From Cerasicoccus sp. TK19100 (GTDB lineage: Bacteria; Verrucomicrobiota; Verrucomicrobiia; Opitutales; Cerasicoccaceae): a DNA stretch of 64,000 bases. A program made the translations under genes and the position numbers. The notes beneath the pieces are model-generated. The model did no database searches and was not told where the DNA came from. It saw only the letters and a program-made list of their open reading frames with translations. Of this stretch, positions 1 through 7,955 are shown in pieces; within the stretch, counting starts at the first letter, position 1, and each line of letters starts with the position of its first letter. The stretch lies in NCBI RefSeq assembly GCF_027257155.1, contig NZ_JAPWDU010000002.1, positions 1 through 64,000 on the forward strand. The letters run 5' to 3'.

Positions 1-112
1 GGGACAGACCTAAGAAAGGTTGTGAAAGCTACCTTGCCATCCGGATTGCGCAAGTGTTTTTTTTGAAAAAATTTTCGTGCCCTTTAGCCTTTGTCACGAC
101 AGCATCGCCGGC

Positions 113-1024
113 ATGACTTTTGAAGAGATTTGTAATGCGCTGCCAAGCCAAGCCCGTAGGGAGGTTGCTCAATTTCCATACCCGAAAATTGCCAGTGGCA
201 AAGTGCGGGAAATCTTCGACCTCGGCGACCGTTTGCTGATTGTCGCTACGGATCGCCTGTCGGCTTTCGACGTCGTATTGCCCGACGGCGTACCTGGTAA
301 GGGCCTGCTCTTGACCCAGCTAAGCCTGTGGTGGTTTGAGCGCACGCAGTCCATTATTCAAAACCACCTGGTGCCGAATCACGCTGTGGAGCTATGTAAG
401 GTGTTGGCGGATTTCCCCGAATGGATTCCCTACGCGATGCTCGTGCGCAAGCTGGCTCCGGTGAAGCTGGAGGCCGTGGTGCGTGGATATTTGTCCGGCA
501 GCGGCTGGAAGGAGTATCAGCAAACTGGAGAGCTCTGGGGGCGCCCGCTGCCGGTTGGTCTGGTGGAGAGCAGTGCTTTACCCAAGCCGCTCTTTACGCC
601 TACGACCAAAGCCGATGTTGGGGACAAGGACTTGCCGGTGAATGATGAGCAGGGGGCGGCGGTTATTGGTGAGGCGCGCTACGAGCAGGTTCGTTCCGTT
701 GCACTGAAGCTTTACGATTTAGGGGTCGAGTATGCGGACAAGGCTGGCTTGATTCTGGCAGATACGAAATTTGAGTTCGGCGTCGACGAGGCGGGAGAGC
801 TCTTTCTCATCGATGAGGCGTTGACGCCGGATTCGTCCCGCTACTGGCCCAAGCAAGGCTACGCGGCTGGCAAGCCGCAGCCAGCATTCGACAAGCAGTA
901 TGTGCGTGATTACCTGGAAACGCTGGATTGGGATAAAACACCGCCTGGACCGAGCTTGCCGGAAGAGGTCATCATGCAGACTCGTGAAAAGTATCTCGGT
1001 GCTCTCAAGGCGCTGATGGGGTAA
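113..1024 (+). CDS. purC: Phosphoribosylaminoimidazole-succinocarboxamide synthase (SAICAR synthase)
   Basis: Cytoplasmic purine biosynthesis enzyme that joins CAIR and aspartate using ATP. The 303-residue product has the family hallmarks: the N-terminal ATP-grasp-like segment 'SGKVREIFDLGDRLLIVATDRLSAFD', written here only by its key parts SGKVREI and TDRLSAFD, then GSGWKEYQ, and the C-terminal LTPDSSRYW nucleotide-binding motif. Length matches the single-domain bacterial/yeast-like form. A GTG at 77 would add 12 residues, but the ATG at 113 begins directly at the conserved region (MTFEEICNALP) and is preferred; neither start has a clear ribosome binding site. No other pur gene is adjacent, so it appears to stand alone. 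Identification is very secure; the start is less certain. Confidence 0.96.
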   Translation: MTFEEICNALPSQARREVAQFPYPKIASGKVREIFDLGDRLLIVATDRLSAFDVVLPDGVPGKGLLLTQLSLWWFERTQSIIQNHLVPNHAVELCKVLADFPEWIPYAMLVRKLAPVKLEAVVRGYLSGSGWKEYQQTGELWGRPLPVGLVESSALPKPLFTPTTKADVGDKDLPVNDEQGAAVIGEARYEQVRSVALKLYDLGVEYADKAGLILADTKFEFGVDEAGELFLIDEALTPDSSRYWPKQGYAAGKPQPAFDKQYVRDYLETLDWDKTPPGPSLPEEVIMQTREKYLGALKALMG

Positions 1025-1218
1025 TGATTACTGTATTTGAAGCGGCAAATCGCCTGGTATCGCATTGCTTTTCTGCAATTTTACCGGACTTTTTTGCCGT
1101 GACACATCAGACTCACCCTCCGGAAAGCCACTAATAGACAGGGATTTAAGAAAGTTTAAATTTTTTGAAAGTTTCCCTTGCCAAGATGGAAACCCGCGGC
1201 ATACTCCGAACACTTTAT

Positions 1219-1293
1219 TGCCCGGTAGCTCAGCGGTAGAGCAGGTGGCTGTTAACCACTTTGTCGCTGGTTCGATCCCAGCCCGGGCAGCCA
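1219..1293 (+). tRNA. tRNA-Asn (anticodon GTT)
   Basis: A full cloverleaf can be folded: acceptor TGCCCGG (1219-1225) with CCGGGCA (1283-1289), anticodon stem GGTGG/CCACT around loop CTGTTAA with anticodon GTT at 1251-1253, T stem GCTGG/CCAGC (1266-1270/1278-1282) with loop TTCGATC, discriminator G1290 and an encoded CCA at 1291-1293. It lies between purC and a small metabolic cassette transcribed separately. Confidence 0.97.
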
Positions 1294-1340
1294 TTTTAAG
1301 AGTTTCGGAGTTTTTCCTTTTTCGAGTGAGTGAACTTTCA

Positions 1341-2243
1341 CTACACCGAAAACTTCGAGCGTTGAGCTTCTGTTTTTAGAAGCTTCACCAGCAACTCGGC
1401 GTGCGGATTAGGGCGCGTTGTGGAAAGGCCTATTGTGGCAGTGACTGGTTCAAACTTTGGGAAGAACGGTCGACACACAAGTGAGCGTGGTATGAATTCA
1501 ATCACGCTATCGGCAAGGATCGCTGCAGCTTGGTATGCCTCTACGCTGGCGAAAAGGGTCGAGATTCCGTCTGTCTCCAAGGCTGAAAAGTGTGGCTTAA
1601 AACCAAAGGGTTTGAAGATCCTTCGGATGTGTGGAACGTAATCGGGAAAATTCGGCTGAGCCAACCCGACTAAAGGCACGTTGCGCAAGCGCTTGGGTGC
1701 AATGCGTTTCGATTCCGCCAACGGATGATTGGCGTGCATGACCAGCACAAGCGTTAACCGACGCAATTCGGTCCATTGAAATCCAGGTATGGCTTCGAGA
1801 GATGGTTCCAGTGCAATGATGACATTCAATTTGCCTTCGATTGCCATCTGCTTCATCTCCGGTGGTGAAAGATCCGCAAGTTCGATTCGGACCCTTGGAT
1901 TCTCTGCCTGAAACTGCTGGAGAGCGCGGGGGAGAATACCAGCCGTTGCCGATGGGGAATAGCCGACGCGCAGCACTTCGCTAGCAGTCTCACCTCGCAC
2001 ACGGTGCACGGCGAGCTCCGCGCGGGCGAGCACTTCGCGGGCTTCATCGTAGAATAGCTCGCCAACTTCGGTCAGCTTCACCGCGTTCTTTCCGCGGATG
2101 AGCAACCGCACGCCCAGCTCTTCCTCAAGATCCTTCACCTGGCGGCTGAGTGCCGGCTGGGTGAGGTGCAGGATTTGCGCTGCCCGGTTAAATGAACCGT
2201 GCGCCGCTACGGCGACAAAGTAACGGAGGTGGCGAAGTTCCAC
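1341..2243 (-). CDS. LysR-family transcriptional regulator
   Basis: About 300 residues if started at the GTG at 2241-2243, which places VELRHLRYFVAVAAHGSFN at the very N-terminus as in typical LysR proteins; longer in-frame starts up to 2351 would run into the divergent gene and add a non-conserved extension. The winged helix-turn-helix (residues about 3-60, core 'RAAQILHLTQPALSRQVKDL') is followed by a substrate-binding effector domain (about 90-300). It is divergent from the SnoaL-SDR pair with about 98 bases between starts, the usual arrangement for a LysR protein controlling its neighbours. The effector is unknown; a small aromatic or aldehyde-type compound is only a guess from the neighbours. 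Confidence 0.9.
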   Translation of the reverse strand: MELRHLRYFVAVAAHGSFNRAAQILHLTQPALSRQVKDLEEELGVRLLIRGKNAVKLTEVGELFYDEAREVLARAELAVHRVRGETASEVLRVGYSPSATAGILPRALQQFQAENPRVRIELADLSPPEMKQMAIEGKLNVIIALEPSLEAIPGFQWTELRRLTLVLVMHANHPLAESKRIAPKRLRNVPLVGLAQPNFPDYVPHIRRIFKPFGFKPHFSALETDGISTLFASVEAYQAAAILADSVIEFIPRSLVCRPFFPKFEPVTATIGLSTTRPNPHAELLVKLLKTEAQRSKFSV

Positions 2244-2341
2244 ATTTTTGATCTGACTCAAACTAAAAGTATTAGCGAGCCAAAAAACTCGGCATTGGAC
2301 GTAGAGGAGACAATGCGGTATCCTACTCCAACTTCCGACCA

Positions 2342-2680
2342 ATGAAAACAAACACGACCGATCACCTACCGAAACCGGTGGCAGAATACATAGAAGCGGT
2401 GAACCGCTTCGACGCCGCGGCTGCTGCCGCTTGTTTCACTTCAGAAGCGACAGTCCACGACGAGGGGGGCGACCATGTGGGGGCTGCCGCCATCGAATGT
2501 TGGGTTGCCAAAACGAGCCATCGGTATCGACCACATGCCACGATAACGAACGTGCAGGGGTTCGGAGAAAAGCTGAGGATGGCCGTGAAGGTGGCTGGTG
2601 ATTTCCCCGGTAGTCCGATCGAACTCGACTATGAACTGCGGGTGAGTGACGGAAAAATCTTAGAACTGAGTATCCAATGA
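2342..2680 (+). CDS. SnoaL/NTF2-like small protein
   Basis: A 112-residue protein with the fold signature of the SnoaL-like/NTF2 superfamily: an N-terminal helix pair 'PVAEYIEAVNRFDAAAAAAC', then 'FTSEATVHDEG', where a strand and His/Asp residues line the cone-shaped pocket, and a beta-rich C-terminal half. Members are cyclases, isomerases, hydratases or ligand-binding proteins, so the exact reaction cannot be read from the sequence. Its stop overlaps the start of the downstream dehydrogenase by 4 bases (ATGA), so the two are translationally coupled. The pair SnoaL + SDR under a LysR regulator is a common mobile stress/oxidation cassette. Confidence 0.75.
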   Translation: MKTNTTDHLPKPVAEYIEAVNRFDAAAAAACFTSEATVHDEGGDHVGAAAIECWVAKTSHRYRPHATITNVQGFGEKLRMAVKVAGDFPGSPIELDYELRVSDGKILELSIQ

Positions 2681-3483
2681 AAACGCAAAAGCCAGATATT
2701 CCAATTAGCGGAGATGAATTTGCCGGACAGCGTGTTTTCGTAACTGGTGGCACTAAGGGGGCAGGCGAAGCGATGGTGCGCAGATTTGCCGCCGCAGGTG
2801 CATCGGTCGCCACGACTGCCCGCCGGGCACCAACTGAGTCTAACCTCCCCGGGATTTTCTTCGCGGGCGACTTGTCTTCAGCAGAAGGCGCTAGAAAAAC
2901 AGCCGCTGAACTCCTGGATGCCTTCGGCGTGCCGGATATCTTGATTCACAATCTCGGCGGCTCAAATGCGCCGGGCGGAGGCTTTGTAGCCCTCAACGAC
3001 GAGCAGTGGGTCGAAGAGCTGAACTTGAATCTGTTGGCCGCTGTTCGTATCGACAGGGTCATCGTCCCGTCGATGGTGGAGCGCCAATCCGGCGTAGTGA
3101 TCCACATTTCGTCAATACAGAGGCAGTTGCCGCTGCCCGAGTCTACCATTGCATATGCTGCGGCGAAGGCAGCGCTCTCTACATACAGTAAGGCATTGTC
3201 GAAGGAGGTAGGGTCCAAGGGGGTTCGCGTCACCTCTGTCTCCCCTGGATGGATCTATACCACAGCTGCACAAGCCATGGTATCCCGGCTTGCTGAACAC
3301 GGTGGCACGGACGAGGAGACCGCGCGCCAAGGTATTGTAAATGCACTGGGCGGTATTCCCATTGGTCGCCCGGCCTGGCCGTGGGAAGTCGCAGAACTGG
3401 TGGCCTTTCTTGCCTCTGCGCGAGCCGGTTCTATCCACGGGGCCGACTATGTCATTGATGGCGGAACCGTTCCTACTGTCTGA
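2677..3483 (+). CDS. Short-chain dehydrogenase/reductase (SDR)
   Basis: Cytoplasmic NAD(P)-dependent oxidoreductase of 268 residues. The classical SDR marks are visible: cofactor-binding [10 protein letters not shown] (glycine motif, residues about 24-33), D of 'FFAGDLSS', 'NLGG' replacing the NNAG motif, catalytic Ser in 'VIHISSIQ', and the YxxxK pair in '[13 protein letters not shown]', then PGWI after the active site and a C-terminal 'GADYVIDGG'. The substrate is unknown. An Arg-Arg pair after the first strand (TTARRAP) suggests NADP preference. It is coupled to the SnoaL-like gene by a 4-base overlap and is followed, after a gap, by an alpha/beta hydrolase. Confidence 0.93.
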   Translation: MKTQKPDIPISGDEFAGQRVFVTGGTKGAGEAMVRRFAAAGASVATTARRAPTESNLPGIFFAGDLSSAEGARKTAAELLDAFGVPDILIHNLGGSNAPGGGFVALNDEQWVEELNLNLLAAVRIDRVIVPSMVERQSGVVIHISSIQRQLPLPESTIAYAAAKAALSTYSKALSKEVGSKGVRVTSVSPGWIYTTAAQAMVSRLAEHGGTDEETARQGIVNALGGIPIGRPAWPWEVAELVAFLASARAGSIHGADYVIDGGTVPTV

Positions 3484-3551
3484 GCGATTCACCTCAAAGT
3501 CCCCAAGGCTGGCGTATCAACACCCTTAGATGGCATTGTTTGAGTCAATTT

Positions 3552-3567
3552 TGGCACAACAAAAGCT
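3552..3567 (+). promoter_or_regulatory. Possible sigma-54 (-24/-12) promoter element
   Basis: TGGCACAACAAAAGCT keeps GG and GC at the 12-base spacing of sigma-54 promoters (consensus TGGCACG-N4-TTGCW), but the -12 half is AAGCT rather than TTGCA. It lies 70 bases upstream of the hydrolase ATG at 3636. One degenerate match in AT-rich DNA can occur by chance. Confidence 0.3.
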
Positions 3568-3635
3568 ACTTATTTACTACCAACTTTCCATGTTTTGCAG
3601 TAACGTTTCGATCAAAAGATTTAACCCAAAAAAGT

Positions 3636-4460
3636 ATGAGTACCTTCACAACGAAAGACGGAACTTCGATCTATTACAAGGACTGGGGAACCGGTCCGGT
3701 CGTCAGTTTCAGTCATGGCTGGCCTCTGACGGCTGATGCCTGGGAAGCCCAGATGTTTCACCTCGCGAGCAATGGCTTCCGTTGCATCGCTCATGATCGC
3801 CGAGGCCACGGTCGTTCTAGCCAGCCTTGGCATGGCAACGATATGGATACTTACGCGGACGACCTTGCGCAGCTTTTTGAGTTTCTCGACGTAGACGACG
3901 TAATGATGGTCGGGCACTCGACGGGTGGCGGCGAAGTCGCCCGATACATCGGCCGGCATGGAACCCAACGTGTTTCCAAGGCGGTATTGATGGGTGCGGT
4001 ACCGCCGATCATGTTAAAAACCGAGGCGAACCCGGGTGGTCTTCCCATGGAAGTGTTTGACGGATTTCGCGCTGCCTACATTGCGGATCGTGCTCAGTTT
4101 TTCCTGGACGTTGCGACGGGCCCGTTTTTCGGCTTTAACCGGCCAGGAGCGAAAGTTTCCGAAGGACTCATCCGCTCATGGTGGAGCCAGGGGATGATGT
4201 CCGGTCACAAGAACGCCTATGACTGCATCAAGGCTTTTTCTGAAACCGACTTCACTGAGGACCTTAAGCAGTTCGACGTGCCGACGCTTATCATCCACGG
4301 CGACGACGACCAAATTGTGCCCATTGACGCCTCGGCAAAGCGCGCTGTGCAGTTCGTCAAAAACGCTGAGCTTATTATATATCCTGGCGGGGGACACAGT
4401 CTTGGGGATACTGAAAAAGAAAGACTCAATGCCGACCTGCTTGACTTCGCCCGCTCATGA
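3636..4460 (+). CDS. Alpha/beta hydrolase (non-heme chloroperoxidase / arylesterase type)
   Basis: A 274-residue alpha/beta-hydrolase starting at the ATG at 3636 ([18 protein letters not shown]), the typical start for this family; the in-frame ATG at 3540 would add 32 residues of low-complexity non-conserved sequence. Seen: oxyanion HGWP (about residue 28), nucleophile elbow GHSTGG (Ser about 96), acid in '[10 protein letters not shown]' and the catalytic His in GGGHSL near the C-terminus. The close resemblance to the cofactor-free 'chloroperoxidase' group suggests an esterase/perhydrolase acting on small esters. It probably belongs to the LysR-SnoaL-SDR cassette but is separated from it by 150 bases and may have its own promoter. 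Confidence 0.92.
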   Translation: MSTFTTKDGTSIYYKDWGTGPVVSFSHGWPLTADAWEAQMFHLASNGFRCIAHDRRGHGRSSQPWHGNDMDTYADDLAQLFEFLDVDDVMMVGHSTGGGEVARYIGRHGTQRVSKAVLMGAVPPIMLKTEANPGGLPMEVFDGFRAAYIADRAQFFLDVATGPFFGFNRPGAKVSEGLIRSWWSQGMMSGHKNAYDCIKAFSETDFTEDLKQFDVPTLIIHGDDDQIVPIDASAKRAVQFVKNAELIIYPGGGHSLGDTEKERLNADLLDFARS

Positions 4461-4685
4461 GTTCGAAGGCGTAAACTGACGCTAGATGAATCCATTGGCG
4501 CATTGATTTTAAGCCGAAAATCTAAGGGCGGTCGCCATCAGTCAGGTGGCTGCCCAGGTCTACAGGAACAAACGGGGAAATCTTGACCGTGGTGCAAGGG
4601 GTTCAGGCGAGAGTCTGTTTTTACGCGGCTCAATGCTTGGTTTTATCAATGTGCCCAGTTGAACTGAGTTTGCCCCGGTGTTTTC

Positions 4686-4771
4686 TGTCAGTTTGCCCAT
4701 AGGTTTCGTGCCGCGAAAGGTATAGGCTTCGTGTCAGTTTGCCTAGGTGTTTCGTGTAACGAAAGGTATGG
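4686..4771 (+). repeat. Two 40-base imperfect direct repeats, each with a hairpin
   Basis: Copies at 4686-4725 and 4732-4771 match at 32 of 40 positions by eye and share TGTCAGTTTGCC, TTTCGTG and CGAAAGGTAT. In each, TTTCG(T)-N3-(A)CGAAA makes a short hairpin. Partial echoes of 'CAGTTTGCCC' occur before and after. The period is 46 bases; only two good copies, so this is not a CRISPR array. Confidence 0.75.
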
Positions 4772-4863
4772 ACAAACTGGCAGTTTCCCTATGTGCAAAC
4801 TCGGATGTCAGTTATTTCCCTTTCAGGAGAGCGACTCTTGTCGCGGAAAATCGTGGATTTGAG

Positions 4864-5005
4864 TATGGAGTGCGCCAGCCCTCTGGCGCTTTAGCATTTT
4901 CAGAGGATTCTTCCCGACTGTAGTCGGTGTTGAACAAAGTAGATACAGAACCTTCTGAAGTATCCACAAAATCCCGAAAGCGCCAGAGGGCTGGCGCACT
5001 CCATA
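4864..5005. repeat. Palindromic element: 29-base perfect inverted repeats with nested palindromes
   Basis: The arm at 4864-4892 is the exact reverse complement of 4977-5005, separated by 84 bases. Each arm itself contains the small palindrome GCGCCAG-CCCT-CTGGCGC, so each arm can fold alone or pair with the other. The spacer contains a further CCGACT-GT-AGTCGG hairpin. No transposase lies inside. This is the structure of a REP/BIME-type or MITE-like intergenic element; transposon ends with an internal deletion are an alternative. Confidence 0.85.
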
Positions 5006-5050
5006 ACTTGAGCGAATGTGGCGGGTGCCCTGGAGGTATTTTGGTGCCTG

Positions 5051-6391
5051 CTAGCCTCGCAGCTTGGCGAGGACGTCGAAGAAGTTGGGGAAGGTCTTGG
5101 CGCAGCAGCCGGGGTCGTTGATCGTGATCCAGGGGCGGCCGTCGCCGTGAAGGTCGTGGCTGCCGAGGATGCCGAAGCTCATGGCGACGCGGTGGTCCTC
5201 ATAGGTGTCGATGGCCAGCGGGGCGTCCTTGGTGGCGGCAATGAGGGCGGCCTTATCGGGGTGGACGGTCATGCTGTCGTCGGTCTCGTCAACGCATTGG
5301 CCGAGCTTGCGCAGTTCGGTGGCCATGGCGTGGATGCGGTCGGTCTCCTGGTGACGTGTATGGGCTATTCCGGAGATCGTCGTCGGGCCGTCGAGCAGGG
5401 GCGTCACCGCCGCCAGCGTGAGGAAGGTGTCCGAGATCGGGTTGAAGTTGATGTCGACTCCGGGCGTCTGGCGCTCGGGGAACTCAGCCACCAGAGCGTT
5501 TTCGTCGACATTGAAGAACGCCCCCAGCGGCTGGATCGCCTCGATAAACTTGATATCGCCCTGCAGGCCAATGCCGTAGCAGCGCTCCAGCGTCAACGAG
5601 CCGCCGACGACCCAAGGTAGCATTGCGAAGTAGCTGGCCGCCGTGGCGTCGGGCTCCACGACGTAGGCTGGGCGCGGGTAGTAGTAGGTGCCCTCGCCGT
5701 TAAAGGTGAAAGGGCCGGTGTCGGACTCGCCCTGTGGCTGCACGCCGAACTGCTCGATCATGGCGAGCGTCATCCCGATAAACGGATGGGAAACGGTGGC
5801 ACCGGCCAATGAAATCGTCAACGGAGCCGAGGCAAAAGGAGCAATCATCAGCAGCGCAGAGAGGATCTGACTGCTGGCGGAGGCGTCGACGCTCAGTTCG
5901 CCACCGGGCATGCCCTTGGTCTTGAGCGTGAAGGGGAAAAAGCCGGGCTCGCCGTGGTATTCCACTTCGGCCGCGCCATGGGCGACCAGCGCATCGAGCA
6001 GGCCACGCATCGGGCGCTTACGCATCGGGGCCGAGCCATCGAGCTTGAAAACGCCGTCCGGGCGCAGACAAAGCATGGCGGTCAGGAAGCGGGCGGCGGT
6101 GCCGGCGTTGCCAACGTAGATCTCGGCCTCCACATTGGGGATCTTGCCGCCGCAGCCGTTGACGAAAATCGTTTTGCCGGCCTCATCCTCGTCCACGGTG
6201 ATGCCGAGCGCGCGCAGGGCGTTGGCCATGATTCGGGTGTCGTCGCTGAATAGCGCGCCTTCGAGCGTCAGTGACTCCCGCGAGAGCGCCGCGAGGATGA
6301 GCGCGCGGTTAGTAATGCTCTTCGAGCCGGGCAGGGTGACGCGGCCGCCAACGGGACGCGTAAAAGGCTGAATGGTCAAAGGATCGGTCAT
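5051..6391 (-). CDS. aroA: 3-phosphoshikimate 1-carboxyvinyltransferase (EPSP synthase)
   Basis: Sixth step of the shikimate pathway: transfer of enolpyruvyl from PEP to shikimate-3-phosphate. The 446-residue product shows the family motifs in order: PGSKSITNRAL near residue 21, NAGTAARFLTA (PEP loop) near 94, LDGSAPMRKRPM, 'DATAASYF', the RHQETDRI helix and 'DHRVAMSFG' near the C-terminus. Length is normal. The start at 6391 (MTDPLTIQPF) leaves the usual short strand before GSKS. Transcribed away from the membrane-protein gene downstream of position 6460 on the same strand, with a 68-base gap, so the two may be cotranscribed. Confidence 0.97.
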   Translation of the reverse strand: MTDPLTIQPFTRPVGGRVTLPGSKSITNRALILAALSRESLTLEGALFSDDTRIMANALRALGITVDEDEAGKTIFVNGCGGKIPNVEAEIYVGNAGTAARFLTAMLCLRPDGVFKLDGSAPMRKRPMRGLLDALVAHGAAEVEYHGEPGFFPFTLKTKGMPGGELSVDASASSQILSALLMIAPFASAPLTISLAGATVSHPFIGMTLAMIEQFGVQPQGESDTGPFTFNGEGTYYYPRPAYVVEPDATAASYFAMLPWVVGGSLTLERCYGIGLQGDIKFIEAIQPLGAFFNVDENALVAEFPERQTPGVDINFNPISDTFLTLAAVTPLLDGPTTISGIAHTRHQETDRIHAMATELRKLGQCVDETDDSMTVHPDKAALIAATKDAPLAIDTYEDHRVAMSFGILGSHDLHGDGRPWITINDPGCCAKTFPNFFDVLAKLRG

Positions 6392-6459
6392 GGCAAAAGC
6401 AAGCAGTCAATCGACTGCGGTCACGGCTTCAAGCTTGAATGGGGTGGGTTTGCGTTCCG

Positions 6460-6897
6460 CTACATCTTCGACTTAAACTGGGCGCGGACGTCTTTGGTCT
6501 GCAGGGCCCAGATAGCGTAGCCGCCGCCGATGACCATGAGGATGCTAATCAACCAGAACATAATAAGCTGCGGGGTGGAAGCACCGCTGAGGGCGTCCGG
6601 GGTCCGCAGGACCATGATGATCTTACCCGCCGTGAAGATCACAAACACGTAGGCACAGGACAGGGCGAACGTACGCCACATGGCTTTGCGCTTAAGCAGG
6701 CCCCAACCAACGACCAGGAACACCATCAGGAAGTTCGGGGCGGCGAGGGGTTCGTAGATAAATGCCTGAACCGTCTGGATCAACGCCAACGCGCCAATAA
6801 AGATGAAAGCCCAAGCCACATAGACCAGGTGGTTTGTCTTTTTCTTTTCTTTCAGAGGTGCAGTTTCTGTCTCGGTAGGCTTTGGATCGTTTTCCAT
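6460..6897 (-). CDS. Small four-helix membrane protein of unknown function
   Basis: A 145-residue protein with a charged cytoplasmic N-terminus rich in Glu/Lys/Thr (residues 1-22) followed by four predicted membrane segments, at roughly 25-45, 52-68, 75-97 and 110-130, and a basic tail (QFKSKM). No catalytic motif or recognised family is visible. It precedes aroA on the same strand (68 bases apart) and follows the LysR gene after 60 bases. Coding is supported by length, hydrophobic periodicity and a clean start (MENDPKPTETE); function is not assigned. Confidence 0.75.
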   Translation of the reverse strand: MENDPKPTETETAPLKEKKKTNHLVYVAWAFIFIGALALIQTVQAFIYEPLAAPNFLMVFLVVGWGLLKRKAMWRTFALSCAYVFVIFTAGKIIMVLRTPDALSGASTPQLIMFWLISILMVIGGGYAIWALQTKDVRAQFKSKM

Positions 6898-6958
6898 TAC
6901 TTATAATCATGCAGGCAAAGCCCGCGCGGCGCTAGACTTTTTTCAGCGCCAAGCAGGG

Positions 6959-7891
6959 TTATACGTATTCCAGTGCGTTGCGACCGAGAAGGCGTTCTTT
7001 GGCCTCGATACAAAGACCGATGAAGGTTTCTTCAAATAAAGTCAGCTCGTGTTGGCGCGCCCAGTAGAAAGCCCACTTGCGTGTGGGGCCGCCCTCAGCA
7101 ATGGGGCGGAAAGTCAGGCTGCCAACGGACTCATGAGTCGCGGCGACCCATTTTGGGGCAAAGGCGAGGCCTTGGCCGATCTTCACCATTTCGATGATGG
7201 CCTCCATACTGCCGACCTCGATTAACTCCGCGGGGCGGACGCCCTGACCGTGCAAGCGATCCTTGATGATGGCATCGGTCGGATTGTTCCCGCCATAAAG
7301 GTGAAGTGTCTCACCGCTGAGGTCGTTGAGGTCGATGATCTCCTTAGATGTCAGCGGGTGAAAAGGTGGCATGACGATCATCAGCTCGTCTTCGAACCAG
7401 TCGAGCGATTCCAAGTCGGCGGCGTCGGCTCCCACGCCAAAGGCGAGGACGAGGTCGATGTCGTTGTGGCGCAGTTGCTCCACGTTCTGCTTGCTGGGTG
7501 CCGGGTTGATGCTGATCGTGCAGCTGGGAAAGCTTTGCTTAAATTCGCGGATGATCTCGGGCAGCACGATGTGGGCGCAGGCCGGGGTGGCACCAACGCG
7601 GAGTCGGCCACGGCCCCAGCCATCGAAGTTGCCAATGCGCTCGCGCATGGATTCCAGGCGGGCCAGGATTTCGGTGGCTTCGCGTATAATATACTCGCCG
7701 GGCTCGGTCGGGCGGATGCGCCGGCCCTCGCGTTCAAACAGGCGGTGACCGACGTCAGTTTCCAGCGCTTTGACGGCGTGGCTGACGGCGGACTGCGTCA
7801 AATGTAGTGATTTGGCAGCCTCGGTGAAGCTCCGTGTTCGCGCGACGGCGACGATGGTCATCAGTTGTCTTGTGTCCAATGGAGCTATCAT
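6959..7891 (-). CDS. LysR-family regulator next to the nitrate assimilation genes
   Basis: About 310 residues from the ATG at 7889-7891 (MIAPLDTRQLM), which puts the helix-turn-helix (core 'SFTEAAKSLHLTQSAVSHAV') at residues about 10-35; an ATG further upstream would overlap the divergent gene. The effector domain runs from about 95. The protein resembles CysB/Cbl/NAC-like and general LysR activators. It is divergent from the NasS-like gene; the first base of the -24 element of that gene's putative promoter coincides with this start codon, so binding of the regulator at its own promoter would directly affect it. Its role as a nitrate or nitrogen regulator is inferred from position. Confidence 0.88.
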   Translation of the reverse strand: MIAPLDTRQLMTIVAVARTRSFTEAAKSLHLTQSAVSHAVKALETDVGHRLFEREGRRIRPTEPGEYIIREATEILARLESMRERIGNFDGWGRGRLRVGATPACAHIVLPEIIREFKQSFPSCTISINPAPSKQNVEQLRHNDIDLVLAFGVGADAADLESLDWFEDELMIVMPPFHPLTSKEIIDLNDLSGETLHLYGGNNPTDAIIKDRLHGQGVRPAELIEVGSMEAIIEMVKIGQGLAFAPKWVAATHESVGSLTFRPIAEGGPTRKWAFYWARQHELTLFEETFIGLCIEAKERLLGRNALEYV

Positions 7892-7906
7892 GGCATGGAA
7901 CTGGCT
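7891..7906 (+). promoter_or_regulatory. Sigma-54 promoter element upstream of the NasS-like gene
   Basis: TGGCATGGAACTGGCT has GG (7892-7893) and GC (7904-7905) with the exact spacing of the -24/-12 consensus TGGCACG-N4-TTGCW. The same TGGCATG half occurs in two other promoters of this nitrate cluster. The predicted start lies near 7917, giving a leader of about 40 bases to the ATG at 7956. Confidence 0.55.
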
Positions 7907-7955
7907 AGCAAGCGCCATACCATTCATGGCGCAAACGACAGATAAAACTGACACA

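Larger units (their letters stand above)
4461..5050. other. Gene-free repeat-bearing spacer
   Basis: No credible coding sequence in about 590 bases between the hydrolase and aroA, which converge on it from both sides. The stretch carries two imperfect 40-base direct repeats, a pair of 29-base inverted repeats and several small hairpins (for example GCGAC-TCTT-GTCGC near 4831). It looks like an accumulated intergenic-repeat region marking the edge of the tRNA-Asn-side cassette. Confidence 0.7.

Noticed and set aside
4660-4800. Possible CRISPR-like repeats
   Set aside because: Only two imperfect copies with almost no spacer and no cas genes.
1219-5050. Integrated element with attL/attR at tRNA-Asn
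   Set aside because: No integrase and no duplicate of the tRNA 3' end was found in the window.
5018-5620. Plus-strand frame over aroA
   Set aside because: Antisense to aroA motifs, Ala/Val/Asp-rich composition.
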